A stretch of 62,881 bases of DNA from Lentisphaerae bacterium GWF2_49_21 (lineage in GTDB: Bacteria > Verrucomicrobiota > Lentisphaeria > Victivallales > GWF2-50-93): contig MHBH01000033.1 in the NCBI GenBank assembly GCA_001804805.1, positions 1 to 62,881 of the forward strand. The letters are read 5' to 3'. Both the position numbers and the translations under genes were made by a program. Shown here in pieces: positions 16,753-25,017 of the stretch (position 1 is the stretch's first letter; the number at the start of each line of letters is the position of its first letter). Under the pieces are notes generated by a model. It was not told the origin of the DNA and made no database searches. It saw nothing but the letters and a program-made list of their open reading frames with translations.

Positions 16753-16784
16753 CATAATATTGCATAACATGTCATAATATTGCA
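16753..16784 (+). promoter_or_regulatory. Paired direct repeats upstream of the DeoR gene
   Basis: CATAATATTGCA occurs at 16753-16764 and 16773-16784, exactly 20 bases (about two helical turns) apart, in an AT-rich tract 50-80 bases before the DeoR start. The spacing fits cooperative regulator binding, perhaps autoregulation by DeoR. Confidence 0.45.
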
Positions 16785-16834
16785 AAATAAATAACATATA
16801 GGCATTTGCCCTTCGTGTGCTTCGTGGTGAAAAT

Positions 16835-17605
16835 ATGGACTCTAAAAGAAAACTTTTGACACCTGAAAGGGAGGAAATAATCCTCGCCGAACTTGGCGAA
16901 GAGGCCAAGACCATTTCCGAACTCAGCCTGAAGCTTGATGTCTCAGAGGCGACTGTCAGGAGAGACCTGCTTTCGCTCGAGGAGCAAGGCAAGATCAAAC
17001 GCGTGCACGGCGGGGCGGTCAAGATGAAGTTTTCCGAACACGAGCCGGTCTTCAATGAGAAAGAGTCGATCCGTCCGGAAGAGAAGGAGAGGATTGCGAA
17101 ACTCGCACTTGGTCTTATCGAAGACAAGGATACTATCTATCTCGATGGAGGTAGCACTGTTCTGGCCCTTGCGAAAATACTCGGTGCGAAAAAAAGCCTG
17201 ACAGTCGTTACAAACTCGCTCATGGCAGCGGCTGAACTCATGGAAAGCGGGCACAGCCTCATAATAGTCGGTGGCAAGTTCCGTCCGCTCAGCAGGACTC
17301 TTGTCGGACCGCTCACCGCAAAGATCATCGAAACCTTGCACGTCGACAAGGCTTTCCTTGGAACTATTGGCTTCACCATTGAAGACGGAATTTCAACTAC
17401 AGACGCCGACGAAGCTTTTACAAAGGAACTGATCTTAAAGAGGGCAGGGAAGGCGATACTCCTTGCCGACAGTTCCAAACTCGGTAAAAAGTCATTTGCA
17501 GTAAGCGGTTCGTTGTCAGATATAGATGTTGTTATTACCGATTCTTCGCTTTCTTCGGCTTTTGCCAGAGAACTTAAGAAAAAAGGGATTGAGGTGCTGA
17601 CTTGA
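16835..17605 (+). CDS. DeoR-family transcriptional regulator
   Basis: 256 residues from ATG 16835 (a GTG at 16817 is also in frame). Residues about 15-60 are the HTH: TISELSLKLDVSEATVRRDLLSLEEQG, then KIKRVHGGAV. The C-terminal DeoR sensor domain has DTIYLDGGSTVLALAKIL, TVVTNSL, HSLIIVGGKF and ILLADSSKLGK, and would bind a sugar phosphate. It sits 48 bases before the E1 dehydrogenase gene in the same direction, so it probably controls that operon and may be co-transcribed with it. Confidence 0.9.
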   Translation: MDSKRKLLTPEREEIILAELGEEAKTISELSLKLDVSEATVRRDLLSLEEQGKIKRVHGGAVKMKFSEHEPVFNEKESIRPEEKERIAKLALGLIEDKDTIYLDGGSTVLALAKILGAKKSLTVVTNSLMAAAELMESGHSLIIVGGKFRPLSRTLVGPLTAKIIETLHVDKAFLGTIGFTIEDGISTTDADEAFTKELILKRAGKAILLADSSKLGKKSFAVSGSLSDIDVVITDSSLSSAFARELKKKGIEVLT

Positions 17606-17653
17606 AGATTGAATCAAAATCGAAAATTAAAAATAGAAAATGAGGAGAATACA

Positions 17654-19957
17654 ATGGGTAATTATTACAGCGATCTCGGACCGGATTTTAAAAAACGCAC
17701 ATACAAGCTTCGTGACATCGAAGGCTATTCCTACAACAGGATGATCAAGGATGATCTCAAGGATGGAGCAGTTAAAAAAGAGGAGATACTTGAACTCTAC
17801 GAGTGCATGCTTGTTGTCCGTGAGTTCGAAGAGATGATCCTCAAGCTGCGCACCGGTGCCTACGAATGCATCAAGGATTATGAGTACCGCGGTCCTACAC
17901 ATCTTTCCATTGGACAGGAGGCGACCTGCGCAGGAGCATGTTCGATACTCAACATATCCGACTACATAACCTCCACCCACCGCGGACACGGCGACTCTAT
18001 CTCCAAGGGATATTTCGCGATACGCAAGATGAACGAGAAGGAACTTAAGGAACGCTGTCCGGAATTTGTGAATCTCGCAGGCGAGACTCTTCTTGAAGCC
18101 GTGATGCAGGATCATGTTTTCCGCACAATCGCAGAGCTTTTCGGAAAAGAGGCCGGTTATGGCAAAGGCCGCGGCGGCGGCATGCACATCTTCGATTTCA
18201 GAGTAGGGCATCTCGGTGCCAATGCGATCGTCGGCGGCGGGGTTCCAATCGCGACCGGCGCCTCAATGACCTGCCGTATCGACATCAACAAGGAGAACAA
18301 GGGCAAGGTCGTGTGCTGCTTTGCAGGAGATGGTGCGTATGCAAACGGCGTAGTCCTTGAAGCGCTCAACTGGGCCGCCCAGGACCAGTTTACAAACAAG
18401 AAGCTTACAAGCATCAATATCGGTCTCCCGATAATCTATTGCATCGTCAACAACCATTTCGGAATGACAGGCCGCGCCGACGGTGAAGTCACCGGAGTAG
18501 ACTGTCTCGCAAGAAGGGCTGCAGGATTCGACAACGACAACATGCACGCCGAGGTCGTGAACGGCATGGATGTCATGGCTGTTCGTGAAGCCCTTGTTAG
18601 AGCAAAGAAACTTGCAACGGAAGGAAACGGCCCTGTTCTGCTCGAACTCAACACATACCGCTACTACGGACATTCGCTTTCCGATCCGCGAAATGAATAC
18701 AGGACGAAGGACGAGGAAGAGAGATGGAAGCTGGTTGATCCTGTGACGGCATTCAGGAAACGTCTGCTGGATGAAGGAGTCTTCAAGGAGGACGTCCTCA
18801 ATGCGCTTGAGAAGAAGGTTGCTGAAAGAAATGCCAAGGCCGCAAGACAGGCAGTTGATTCCGCTGATCCGGATCCGAAGGATGTCATCAAATACATGTA
18901 TACCGACAGTGTCTGCGAAAAAGTTCCTTCAGCCTATCAGAAGATCGACAAGAAGGGAGCGCGTCCGTCAATCAAACGTGATTCCGAGGGCAGGGTCAAT
19001 TACCGAGATGCCATCAAGGAGGGAATCCTCGAGGAGATGGAACGTGATGCGCGTGTCGTAGTATATGGAGAAGACGTTGCGGACTATGGCGGTGCATTTA
19101 AGCTCACCAAGGGGCTTCTTGAATATTTCGGACGAGGCCGCATTTTCAATACGCCGATATCCGAGGCTTGCATCTGCGGTACCGGAGTTGGGATGGCAAT
19201 GACAGGATATCGTCCTGTCGTCGAGCTGATGTATATGGATTTTGCGCTTATGGCATCCGACCAGATTTCCAACCAGGCGGCGAAATGGCATTACATGACC
19301 GGTGGCAATGTCAAAGTCCCGATGGTCATACGCTGCAGCGTCGGCGGTGGCAAAGGATACGGCGGACAGCACTCGCAGTCGCTTGAATCGATGTTCTGCC
19401 ACATCCCCGGAACTTATGTCGCATATCCCTCCAATGCCTACGATGCGAAAGGGCTCATCAAGACGGCAATCCGTGATGACAATCCGGTAATCTTCGTCGA
19501 AGGTCAGCTCCTCTACGGAAACAAGGATGTTGTTCCCGAGGAAGAATACTTCATCCCGTTCGGTCAGGCGAAGATCGTAAAGGAAGGCAAGGACGTAACA
19601 TTTGTGGTCTGGGGACCGGCTGTTGTCGATGCCATCAAGGCAGCCAATAAGCTCGAGGAAGAAGGGATCAGCGTTGAAATAATTGATCCAAGGACGCTTG
19701 TTCCGTTTGACTGGCAGACTGTCTTTGAATCCGTGAGGAAAACAGGACGCTGCGTCGCGATAAGCCAGTGTGTCGACATCGGAAGTTATACAGGCGAGAT
19801 CGTTGCGCAGGTGACTGCAAATTGTTTTGATCACCTTGATGCTCCTGTAGTGAAGGTCGGTGCGAAGAACGGAATCGCCCCGCAGGCGTATTCGTTAGAA
19901 AAGGCCTTCCTGCCGTCGGTGGAAGATATGGTAGCAGCAGCAAGAAGCTTGAAATAA
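17654..19957 (+). CDS. 2-oxoacid dehydrogenase E1, fused alpha and beta subunits
   Basis: 767 residues from ATG 17654 (GAGGAGAATACA upstream). The alpha half carries HLSIGQEA, THRGHGDSI and the thiamine diphosphate motif GDGAYANG at 225 with NN at 266-267. The beta half begins near 447 (VNYRDAIKEGILEEM) and has YGEDVADYGGAFKLT, SVGGGKGYGGQHSQS and DPRTLVPFDW. One polypeptide therefore replaces the usual two subunits. It decarboxylates a 2-oxoacid and reductively acylates the E2 lipoyl group. Pyruvate, acetoin or branched-chain oxoacid are all possible. The matching E2 gene follows after an inserted GxxExxY gene. No E3 is in the window. Confidence 0.92.
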   Translation: MGNYYSDLGPDFKKRTYKLRDIEGYSYNRMIKDDLKDGAVKKEEILELYECMLVVREFEEMILKLRTGAYECIKDYEYRGPTHLSIGQEATCAGACSILNISDYITSTHRGHGDSISKGYFAIRKMNEKELKERCPEFVNLAGETLLEAVMQDHVFRTIAELFGKEAGYGKGRGGGMHIFDFRVGHLGANAIVGGGVPIATGASMTCRIDINKENKGKVVCCFAGDGAYANGVVLEALNWAAQDQFTNKKLTSINIGLPIIYCIVNNHFGMTGRADGEVTGVDCLARRAAGFDNDNMHAEVVNGMDVMAVREALVRAKKLATEGNGPVLLELNTYRYYGHSLSDPRNEYRTKDEEERWKLVDPVTAFRKRLLDEGVFKEDVLNALEKKVAERNAKAARQAVDSADPDPKDVIKYMYTDSVCEKVPSAYQKIDKKGARPSIKRDSEGRVNYRDAIKEGILEEMERDARVVVYGEDVADYGGAFKLTKGLLEYFGRGRIFNTPISEACICGTGVGMAMTGYRPVVELMYMDFALMASDQISNQAAKWHYMTGGNVKVPMVIRCSVGGGKGYGGQHSQSLESMFCHIPGTYVAYPSNAYDAKGLIKTAIRDDNPVIFVEGQLLYGNKDVVPEEEYFIPFGQAKIVKEGKDVTFVVWGPAVVDAIKAANKLEEEGISVEIIDPRTLVPFDWQTVFESVRKTGRCVAISQCVDIGSYTGEIVAQVTANCFDHLDAPVVKVGAKNGIAPQAYSLEKAFLPSVEDMVAAARSLK

Positions 19958-19969
19958 GATAAGAATTTC

Positions 19970-19997
19970 AGACAGGATAACAGGATTGACAGGATAA
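19970..19997. repeat. Left inverted repeat flanking the GxxExxY gene
   Basis: GACAGGATAACAGGATTGACAGGAT holds three CAGGAT boxes. It is the inverted counterpart of 20391-20417 and of the ends of the miniature copies at 8410-8470 and 44845-44903. Confidence 0.8.
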
Positions 19998-20003
19998 ATA
20001 ATT

Positions 20004-20435
20004 ATGGATTATGCACATAAGGAAATAACAGAAAAAATAATCAGTTGCTGTTATAATGTATATAATAAGATGGGATTTGGCTATTTGGAGTCAGTCTATG
20101 AGAAATGCCTGCTGATTGAATTGGAAAAGGCAGGATTGAAGTTCGAAGCTCAAAAGCCAATAAATGTTCTTTATGATGGCAAGCCAGTTGGGCAATTTGT
20201 AGCGGATATTCTGGTTGAAGACAGAGTGATTGTCGAACTGAAATCCGTGCAGCAGCTGGCAAAGGTTCATGAGGCTCAATTAGTGAACTATCTTGTGGCA
20301 ACTGATAAGCCTATTGGGCTTCTGATAAACTTTGGAGAAGAAAAAGTTCAGGTTAAGCGAAAGGTTAAGGATTTAAAAGATTTGAATAGTAATCCAGTAA
20401 ATCCTGTTATCCTGTTTAAAAGAATGTATTTCTAA
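20004..20435 (+). CDS. GxxExxY family protein
   Basis: 143 residues. The name motif is at GYLESVYEKCL. The family continues with FEAQKPINVLYDGKPVGQFVADILVEDRVIVELKSV, which holds a nuclease-like D...E-x-K pattern (Asp of ADILVED, Glu and Lys of ELKS) of the PD-(D/E)XK kind. Its biochemical function is not established. The last residues, SNPVNPVIL, are translated repeat sequence (20391-20417), so gene and repeat are fused. It splits the E1 and E2 genes of a dehydrogenase operon, which indicates insertion as a unit. Start ATG 20004 is the only sensible one and lacks a strong ribosome-binding site. Confidence 0.85.
   Translation: MDYAHKEITEKIISCCYNVYNKMGFGYLESVYEKCLLIELEKAGLKFEAQKPINVLYDGKPVGQFVADILVEDRVIVELKSVQQLAKVHEAQLVNYLVATDKPIGLLINFGEEKVQVKRKVKDLKDLNSNPVNPVILFKRMYF
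20391..20417. repeat. Right inverted repeat, inside the 3' end of the GxxExxY gene
   Basis: AATCCAGTAAATCCTGTTATCCTGT is the inverted partner of 19970-19997. It is read through as the C-terminal NPVNPVIL of the GxxExxY protein. Confidence 0.8.
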
Positions 20436-20449
20436 ATAATGAGGTGAAC

Positions 20450-21787
20450 ATGTCAATTTTAGTTCCGATACCCAAGCTCGGTCAGTCCGAAGAGACTGTC
20501 AAGATAGAGAAATGGCGCGTCAAGGAAGGCGACAAGATCAAGAAAGGGGACATCCTTTTCGAGGTCGAGACCGACAAGGCGGTACTTGAGGTCGAATCGC
20601 AGTTCGAAGGGACGCTTCTCAAGATAATAATCCCTGCTGGCAAGGAAGTTCCCGTGATGGCCACTTGCGCCGTCATCGGGAATCCCGGCGAGGAAATCCC
20701 GAAGATTGAGACGCCGAAGGCGCCTGAAAAGAAGGTTGAGGCAAAGAAACCGGCGCCAGCGGCGCCATCTGTCAAATCAGCCGCTACGTCCGCAGTACAG
20801 CAGGTCCAGCAACAGGTCTATTCCGCTCCAGCAGCTCCCGCATTCAAGCCAAAGCCGTCACCCAGGGCGAGGAAGTTCGCTGCGGATTACCTGATTGCTC
20901 TCGACAAGGTGACGGGCACAGGCGGTGATGTCGGACGCGTCACGGAAGCGGATGTGAGGAAATATCTTGAAAGCTCAGGATATCTTAAGAAGCTGATAAC
21001 CCCGACAGCTTTCAACCTTGCAAAGAAGGAGAAGCTCGAACTTCTCGCGATTGAGGGAAGTGGCGACAATGGTCGTGTCACTCTTGCCGATGTCAAGTCT
21101 GCGGCCTCCGAGAAACCCCGTGAATTCTCAAACATGAGGAAGATCATTGCACGCCGTCTCACTGAATCAAAGCAGCGCATTCCGCATTTCTATGTGACTG
21201 TTTCGATCGACATGACAGAAGTTGTAAAGAAACGGCAGGCGTTGAAAGAGCAGGGGATCAACCTGAGCGTGAATGTATTTATCATCAAGGCAGTCGCCCT
21301 TGCCCTTAAAGAATTTCCCATGATGAACGCAGAAAGCGACGGAATTACTGCTAAATATAAATCCAAGGTGAATATCGGAATAGCTGTCAGCCTGGAAAGC
21401 GGCCTTGTCGTTCCTGTTATCAGGAATGCCGACAAGAAGGCTCTTGACGAGATCCAGTCGGAAGTTGCGAACTTCGCAGAAAAGGCAAGGACAGGCAAGC
21501 TCCAGCCCGAGGAGATGAAGGGCGGGACTTTCACGATTTCGAACATGGGGATGCTGAACGTAGAGAACTTCTCAGCAATCATAAATCCCGGGGAATCTGC
21601 GATTCTCGCAGTTTCATCTGCAATGCCGACTCCGGTAGTCCGTGATGGACAGGTTGTTGTCCGCGACATGATGAAGGTTACGGTTAGCGCCGACCACCGT
21701 GTGGTTGACGGTTCCGATGGTGCGAAATTCGTAAACGCATTGAGGATGAAGCTGGAAAGCACCGAGTTCCTGAACAGGGAGATTTGA
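20450..21787 (+). CDS. 2-oxoacid dehydrogenase E2, dihydrolipoyl acyltransferase
   Basis: 445 residues from ATG 20450 (GAGGTG just upstream). The lipoyl domain has ETDKA with Lys43 as the lipoylation site. An Ala/Pro linker (about 95-135) follows. Two peripheral-subunit-binding domains come next, at about 137-173 (SPRARKFAADY...GRVTEADV) and 183-218 (TPTAFNLAKKE...GRVTLADV). The catalytic domain ends with DHRVVDG (His416, Asp420). It passes the acyl group from lipoamide to CoA. Tandem binding domains are unusual for an E2 with a single lipoyl domain. A palindrome copy at 21466 reads ANFA. Confidence 0.93.
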   Translation: MSILVPIPKLGQSEETVKIEKWRVKEGDKIKKGDILFEVETDKAVLEVESQFEGTLLKIIIPAGKEVPVMATCAVIGNPGEEIPKIETPKAPEKKVEAKKPAPAAPSVKSAATSAVQQVQQQVYSAPAAPAFKPKPSPRARKFAADYLIALDKVTGTGGDVGRVTEADVRKYLESSGYLKKLITPTAFNLAKKEKLELLAIEGSGDNGRVTLADVKSAASEKPREFSNMRKIIARRLTESKQRIPHFYVTVSIDMTEVVKKRQALKEQGINLSVNVFIIKAVALALKEFPMMNAESDGITAKYKSKVNIGIAVSLESGLVVPVIRNADKKALDEIQSEVANFAEKARTGKLQPEEMKGGTFTISNMGMLNVENFSAIINPGESAILAVSSAMPTPVVRDGQVVVRDMMKVTVSADHRVVDGSDGAKFVNALRMKLESTEFLNREI

Positions 21788-21951
21788 TAAATTCTGCCAG
21801 GGGAAGGGCTTGGAATATTCGACTTAGCTCGCATCTGCGCGGATTAAAATAGGAAACCGGTGTCTTTTAATCTGGTTGACTTGATTTATGCTCCACCTCC
21901 GGCTACCTTTCCGCCAGTATTAAAAATTCTATCAGTTTTTGGAGACAGGCA

Positions 21952-22158
21952 ATGAGTATTGCAGAGCTCAAGGAAATGTCCACAATTGAACGAATCCAGA
22001 CTATGGAGATTTTATGGGACATGCTTTCTTCCGAACAGGAAAACATCAAATCTCCTGAATGGCATGGCAGAGTTCTTAAGGAACGTCAGGGAAAAATAGC
22101 CAAAGGGAAAATGAAATTCATTTCTTTGGATCAGTTGAAAGACCATTTTCGTAAATGA
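21952..22158 (+). CDS. Addiction-module antitoxin (short RelB/ParD-like family)
   Basis: 68 residues with the layout of the small addiction-module family: an opening amphipathic helix (SIAELKEMSTIERIQTMEILWDML), a central SPEWHGRVLKER and a C-terminal SLDQLKDHF. It overlaps the toxin start by 4 bases (ATGA). It has no obvious DNA-binding domain of its own, as usual for this family. Confidence 0.82.
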   Translation: MSIAELKEMSTIERIQTMEILWDMLSSEQENIKSPEWHGRVLKERQGKIAKGKMKFISLDQLKDHFRK

Positions 22159-22475
22159 ATCCAAGAGAAGTCATTATTTCCGAAGATGCCTTCTCTGATC
22201 TCGACGCTGGCAAGTTGTTTTATAATAATCGTGAAGCAGGTGTTGGTCAATACTTCATCGATTCACTAATTGCCGATCTTGAATCACTCAGGTTTTATTC
22301 CGGCATTCACATCAAATGTTTTGATTGCCACAGGATGCTTTCAAAAAGATTCCCATTCGCAATTTATTACAGCATAGACGAAGAAAGGGTGTCTGTTATA
22401 GCAGTCTTAGATATGAGAAGAAATCCCACTTGGATTGGAAAACAAATCAGGAAAAGAACTTCAAGATACAGGTAA
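22155..22475 (+). CDS. RelE/ParE-superfamily toxin
   Basis: 106 residues. The pattern of EDAFSDLDAGKLFYNNREAGVGQYFIDSLIADLESL, a basic FPFAIYYSIDEERVSVIAVLDMRRNP block and a terminal Arg tail fits the ParE/RelE fold. It is translationally coupled to the antitoxin. Whether it cleaves mRNA or inhibits gyrase cannot be decided from sequence. Confidence 0.83.
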   Translation: MNPREVIISEDAFSDLDAGKLFYNNREAGVGQYFIDSLIADLESLRFYSGIHIKCFDCHRMLSKRFPFAIYYSIDEERVSVIAVLDMRRNPTWIGKQIRKRTSRYR

Positions 22476-22594
22476 TTCCCGCCTTTTGGCCATCTGTCTG
22501 GGTTGAGAAGATAATCCGAGTTCTTAGTGGTCGTTGCAGTATAAGTTATTGATAATGAGCTGCAAGTAATAATATCAAAAAATCATATCAGCTT

Positions 22595-22619
22595 ATAAAA
22601 TTTGTTCTGCAAAATTTAT
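22595..22619. repeat. Small AT palindrome at a gene boundary
   Basis: ATAAAATTTG-TTCTG-CAAAATTTAT has 10-bp arms with one mismatch. On the minus strand it supplies the TAA stop of the RelE toxin. Related palindromes lie at 6432, 6482, 27186 and 31133. Confidence 0.6.
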
Positions 22620-22891
22620 TTATAGACTTTGTCGTGGCTGCCGATGTCGAGGAGGAATATTTCCTTTGCGGTGATTTCTATCGTTATGACAATCCGGTAT
22701 GAGTAGGTGAGGCTTACAGAGGATTTGCCTTTGTGGATACCTTTCAGATGATGGAAGCGCAGGGATGGATTTTGGGGATTCTCCTGAAGCTTTCTTGCGA
22801 CGTCTTCAAAGACAGGTTTAAGCTCAGGATGTTTTTTAAAGAACCTTTTTGCCGTTCTCAGGAAAGTATCGGTCCAGACAAGGGAATACAT
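22616..22891 (-). CDS. RelE/YafQ-type toxin
   Basis: 91 residues. FLRTAKRFFKKHPELKPVFEDVARKLQENP, LRFHHLKGIHKGKSSVSLTYSYRIV and the end IFLLDIGSHDKVY are the RelE/YafQ core. It would cleave mRNA at the ribosome. The antitoxin gene lies 168 bases upstream with a repeat element in between, whereas these pairs normally overlap or touch. Its stop codon is inside a small palindrome at 22595-22619. Confidence 0.83.
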   Translation of the reverse strand: MYSLVWTDTFLRTAKRFFKKHPELKPVFEDVARKLQENPQNPSLRFHHLKGIHKGKSSVSLTYSYRIVITIEITAKEIFLLDIGSHDKVYK

Positions 22892-22926
22892 GTTAAGTGT
22901 CTTTGTTTCAGGGTTCTACGTTTTAA

Positions 22927-23040
22927 GCGTATGTAAAATTCGAAACTCGAAGCATGAAATACGGAACAAATCCGAAAATCGAAGTTTAAAATTTTCAAAC
23001 ATTTGAATTTTATCTATTATTGTTTCGGATTTCGAGTTTG
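22927..23040. repeat. Repeat between antitoxin and toxin (CGAAA-rich)
   Basis: The unit includes TTCGAAACTCGAAGCATGAAA, AATCCGAAAATCGAAG and the inverted GTTTCGGATTTCGAGTTTGG. A shorter relative is at 14275-14304. It fills the 168-base gap between the antitoxin (23060) and toxin (22891) genes. Confidence 0.65.
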
Positions 23041-23059
23041 GATTGCGGGCCAGGCCCGC

Positions 23060-23314
23060 TTAATCTTCCTTATCGATTTCAGACATGAGTTGTTTCAAGG
23101 TGCCCTTATGGACTCTTCCGGACTTGATATCCGTCTCTGATGCAGCAAGTCTTGCCTCGGTGAGATCATCGATGAGTTGCTGGTAGTCCTTTCCGGAGAT
23201 GACCACGTAGCTTGGAAGGTTGTTCTTAATGATATGGACAGGCCCATTCCCGAGAAGCGGATCGACCGCGGCAATCCCTCTCCGTTTTATTTCAGCCGAT
23301 GCAAGCGCATTCAT
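23060..23314 (-). CDS. Phd/RelB-like antitoxin
   Basis: 84 residues. GPVHIIKNNLPSYVVISGKDYQQLIDDLTEARL is the typical central strand-helix of Phd/YefM-like antitoxins; the C-terminal acidic part (SETDIKSG...LMSEIDKED) should bind the toxin. The partner is most likely the RelE toxin at 22616-22891. A 28-bp palindrome lies just upstream. Confidence 0.8.
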   Translation of the reverse strand: MNALASAEIKRRGIAAVDPLLGNGPVHIIKNNLPSYVVISGKDYQQLIDDLTEARLAASETDIKSGRVHKGTLKQLMSEIDKED

Positions 23315-23330
23315 GTTCTATCTCCATATG

Positions 23331-23358
23331 GTATCATAATAAGTACTTATAATGATAC
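23331..23358 (-). promoter_or_regulatory. Palindromic operator upstream of the antitoxin
   Basis: GTATCATAATAAGT/ACTTATAATGATAC is a 28-bp inverted repeat with 12 of 14 matching positions per arm. It begins 17 bases upstream of the antitoxin start, the expected place for autoregulation by a toxin-antitoxin complex. Confidence 0.6.
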
Positions 23359-23446
23359 TGTAAATGGCATTAATAAATAGTCAAGCATGCGTATGGACAA
23401 AAAGAATATGAATGTGAGGATTGTATCAATATGAGCGATCCGCAGT

Positions 23447-23509
23447 GACATGGGTGCATATCTGAGCGAGCCTGGGGCCGCATGGCCGGACTTCCTATGC
23501 ACCCATGTC
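23447..23509. repeat. 14-bp perfect inverted repeat around a structured spacer
   Basis: GACATGGGTGCATA (23447-23460) and TATGCACCCATGTC (23496-23509) pair perfectly, with a GC-rich spacer that can form an inner stem (GGCCGCATGGCC). It sits 9 bases after the FAD oxidoreductase stop, so it could serve as its 3' end or be a dispersed repeat. Outside it, 23359-23446 has nothing I can name. Confidence 0.6.
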
Positions 23510-23517
23510 GGCGGCTA

Positions 23518-25017
23518 TCATGCCGCAACCGTTTTTTTGACGAGGCTCCTGTCTATTCCGGGAATTTCCCTGAAGCCCTGTCCTATATTGCAGCCCGATC
23601 TGATCATTTCATTCTGAAGCTCGATCCTTCCGACCTTTCTTGGAGCAATATCCTGTTGCAGCGAGATTGCCGTGGCGATTCCCGCCGCTTCCCCGAGATT
23701 GAGACAGGCAAGGACCAGTCGGCATCCGGACTGCGCCATAAAATCAGATGACAGGCATCTTCCGGCCACAAGGATATTGTCGATGCCAACAGGTACGAGG
23801 CAGCGGTATGGTATATCGTAATAGGCCGGATTAGGGAATTTCATTTCCGCGCCTTTTCTGCCAAATCCGTCAGTGAGGGAGTCCTTTCCTCCGGGAGGCA
23901 TCTTAGTCGAACCGAATCCAGTATGGCATATTCCATATATCTCCTTTCCCTCATGTTCGAACTTCGCCCACTTTATGTTTCCCGGGCTGTCAGGACCATG
24001 TAAATCGTATCCATGTCCGGATATGCAGACGACGTCGTCGAAATTCCTCCATTGGCAGAGATCTTTGGCGGTTATTATGTATTCGCCGACCACGCGTCGC
24101 GTCTCCCTCACACCGAGCAGTGTCGCCGTATCGATGAGCCATGACCTCGCGAAACCCGGAATCCTGCCACGCATGAAACGCCAGAGCATGTCAGCCTGTT
24201 CACGTCCTTCAAGGTACATTCTTGTGAGATCCCTGTTGTCCAATGGCAGGCAGTTGCGTGAATGCGCGAAACAGATGCTTACCTCGTCCATCCCGCAGTG
24301 CTGGGGCCGGCCCGGAACATGCGTCATCCAGTTGAGGTGGTTGTCAACCTCATAGGCAAGTTCCCCGTATTCCAGGGCCTTCCTTATCGTGGTTTCCCAG
24401 CGCGGATCATCGCGTTTGAGATCTGAATTGACATATGCATCCCAGTCTACGCCACCGAGCCTGAACTCAAGCGAACATGCCTGGTGCTTTCCGTCCTCCG
24501 GGCGCCCCTTCATGCATTCGCATCCCGCGAAAAAGGCAGCATCCGCATCGCCGGAACAGTCGATCACTCTTTTTGCCAGAATGGCCTGGCGTCCAGACTT
24601 GCTCTCGACCACGACGCCGGTAATCCTGCCTTTTTCCACCAGAACTTCCGCAACATGCGTGACCAGCAGGAGATCGCAGCCGGAAGAGATAATCATCCTG
24701 TCGAGCACCAGCTTGTGCTTCTCCGGATCCGAGTTCCTGTGCCATTCACCGTCGATGCGCTTCAGCTCGTCCATCATCTCCCTGCCTATGCCGGAAATGA
24801 AATCAAGGGGAATATTGACCAGTCCTATGGTGGCAAGGCCACCGAGCGATGATTCCCTCTCGATCAGCAGCGTCCTGCATTTGCGGCGTGCGCAAGCCAT
24901 CGCGGCTCCGAATCCAGCCATGCCTCCTCCAACGACTATCACATCGTATTCCCCTGACACCTGCAGCCTGCGCTCAGGCTCCCTGATCGAATTGCCCTTC
25001 TTTTCCATGCTGATCAT
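23518..25017 (-). CDS. FAD-dependent oxidoreductase (FAD_oxidored family)
   Basis: 499 residues. The dinucleotide-binding VIVVGGGMAGFGAAMACARR is at about 26-45, followed by LLIERESSLGG and GLVNIPLDF. A second block VIDCSGDADAAFFAG is characteristic of this PF12831-type family. The C-terminal part has VDNILVAGRCLS. It is cytoplasmic with no signal. These proteins are common in sugar-degrading PVC and Bacteroidota genomes, with poorly known substrates. A small ferredoxin gene overlaps its start, so electrons are probably passed between the two. GAGGAACTAAG is a good site for ATG 25017. Confidence 0.85.
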   Translation of the reverse strand: MISMEKKGNSIREPERRLQVSGEYDVIVVGGGMAGFGAAMACARRKCRTLLIERESSLGGLATIGLVNIPLDFISGIGREMMDELKRIDGEWHRNSDPEKHKLVLDRMIISSGCDLLLVTHVAEVLVEKGRITGVVVESKSGRQAILAKRVIDCSGDADAAFFAGCECMKGRPEDGKHQACSLEFRLGGVDWDAYVNSDLKRDDPRWETTIRKALEYGELAYEVDNHLNWMTHVPGRPQHCGMDEVSICFAHSRNCLPLDNRDLTRMYLEGREQADMLWRFMRGRIPGFARSWLIDTATLLGVRETRRVVGEYIITAKDLCQWRNFDDVVCISGHGYDLHGPDSPGNIKWAKFEHEGKEIYGICHTGFGSTKMPPGGKDSLTDGFGRKGAEMKFPNPAYYDIPYRCLVPVGIDNILVAGRCLSSDFMAQSGCRLVLACLNLGEAAGIATAISLQQDIAPRKVGRIELQNEMIRSGCNIGQGFREIPGIDRSLVKKTVAA

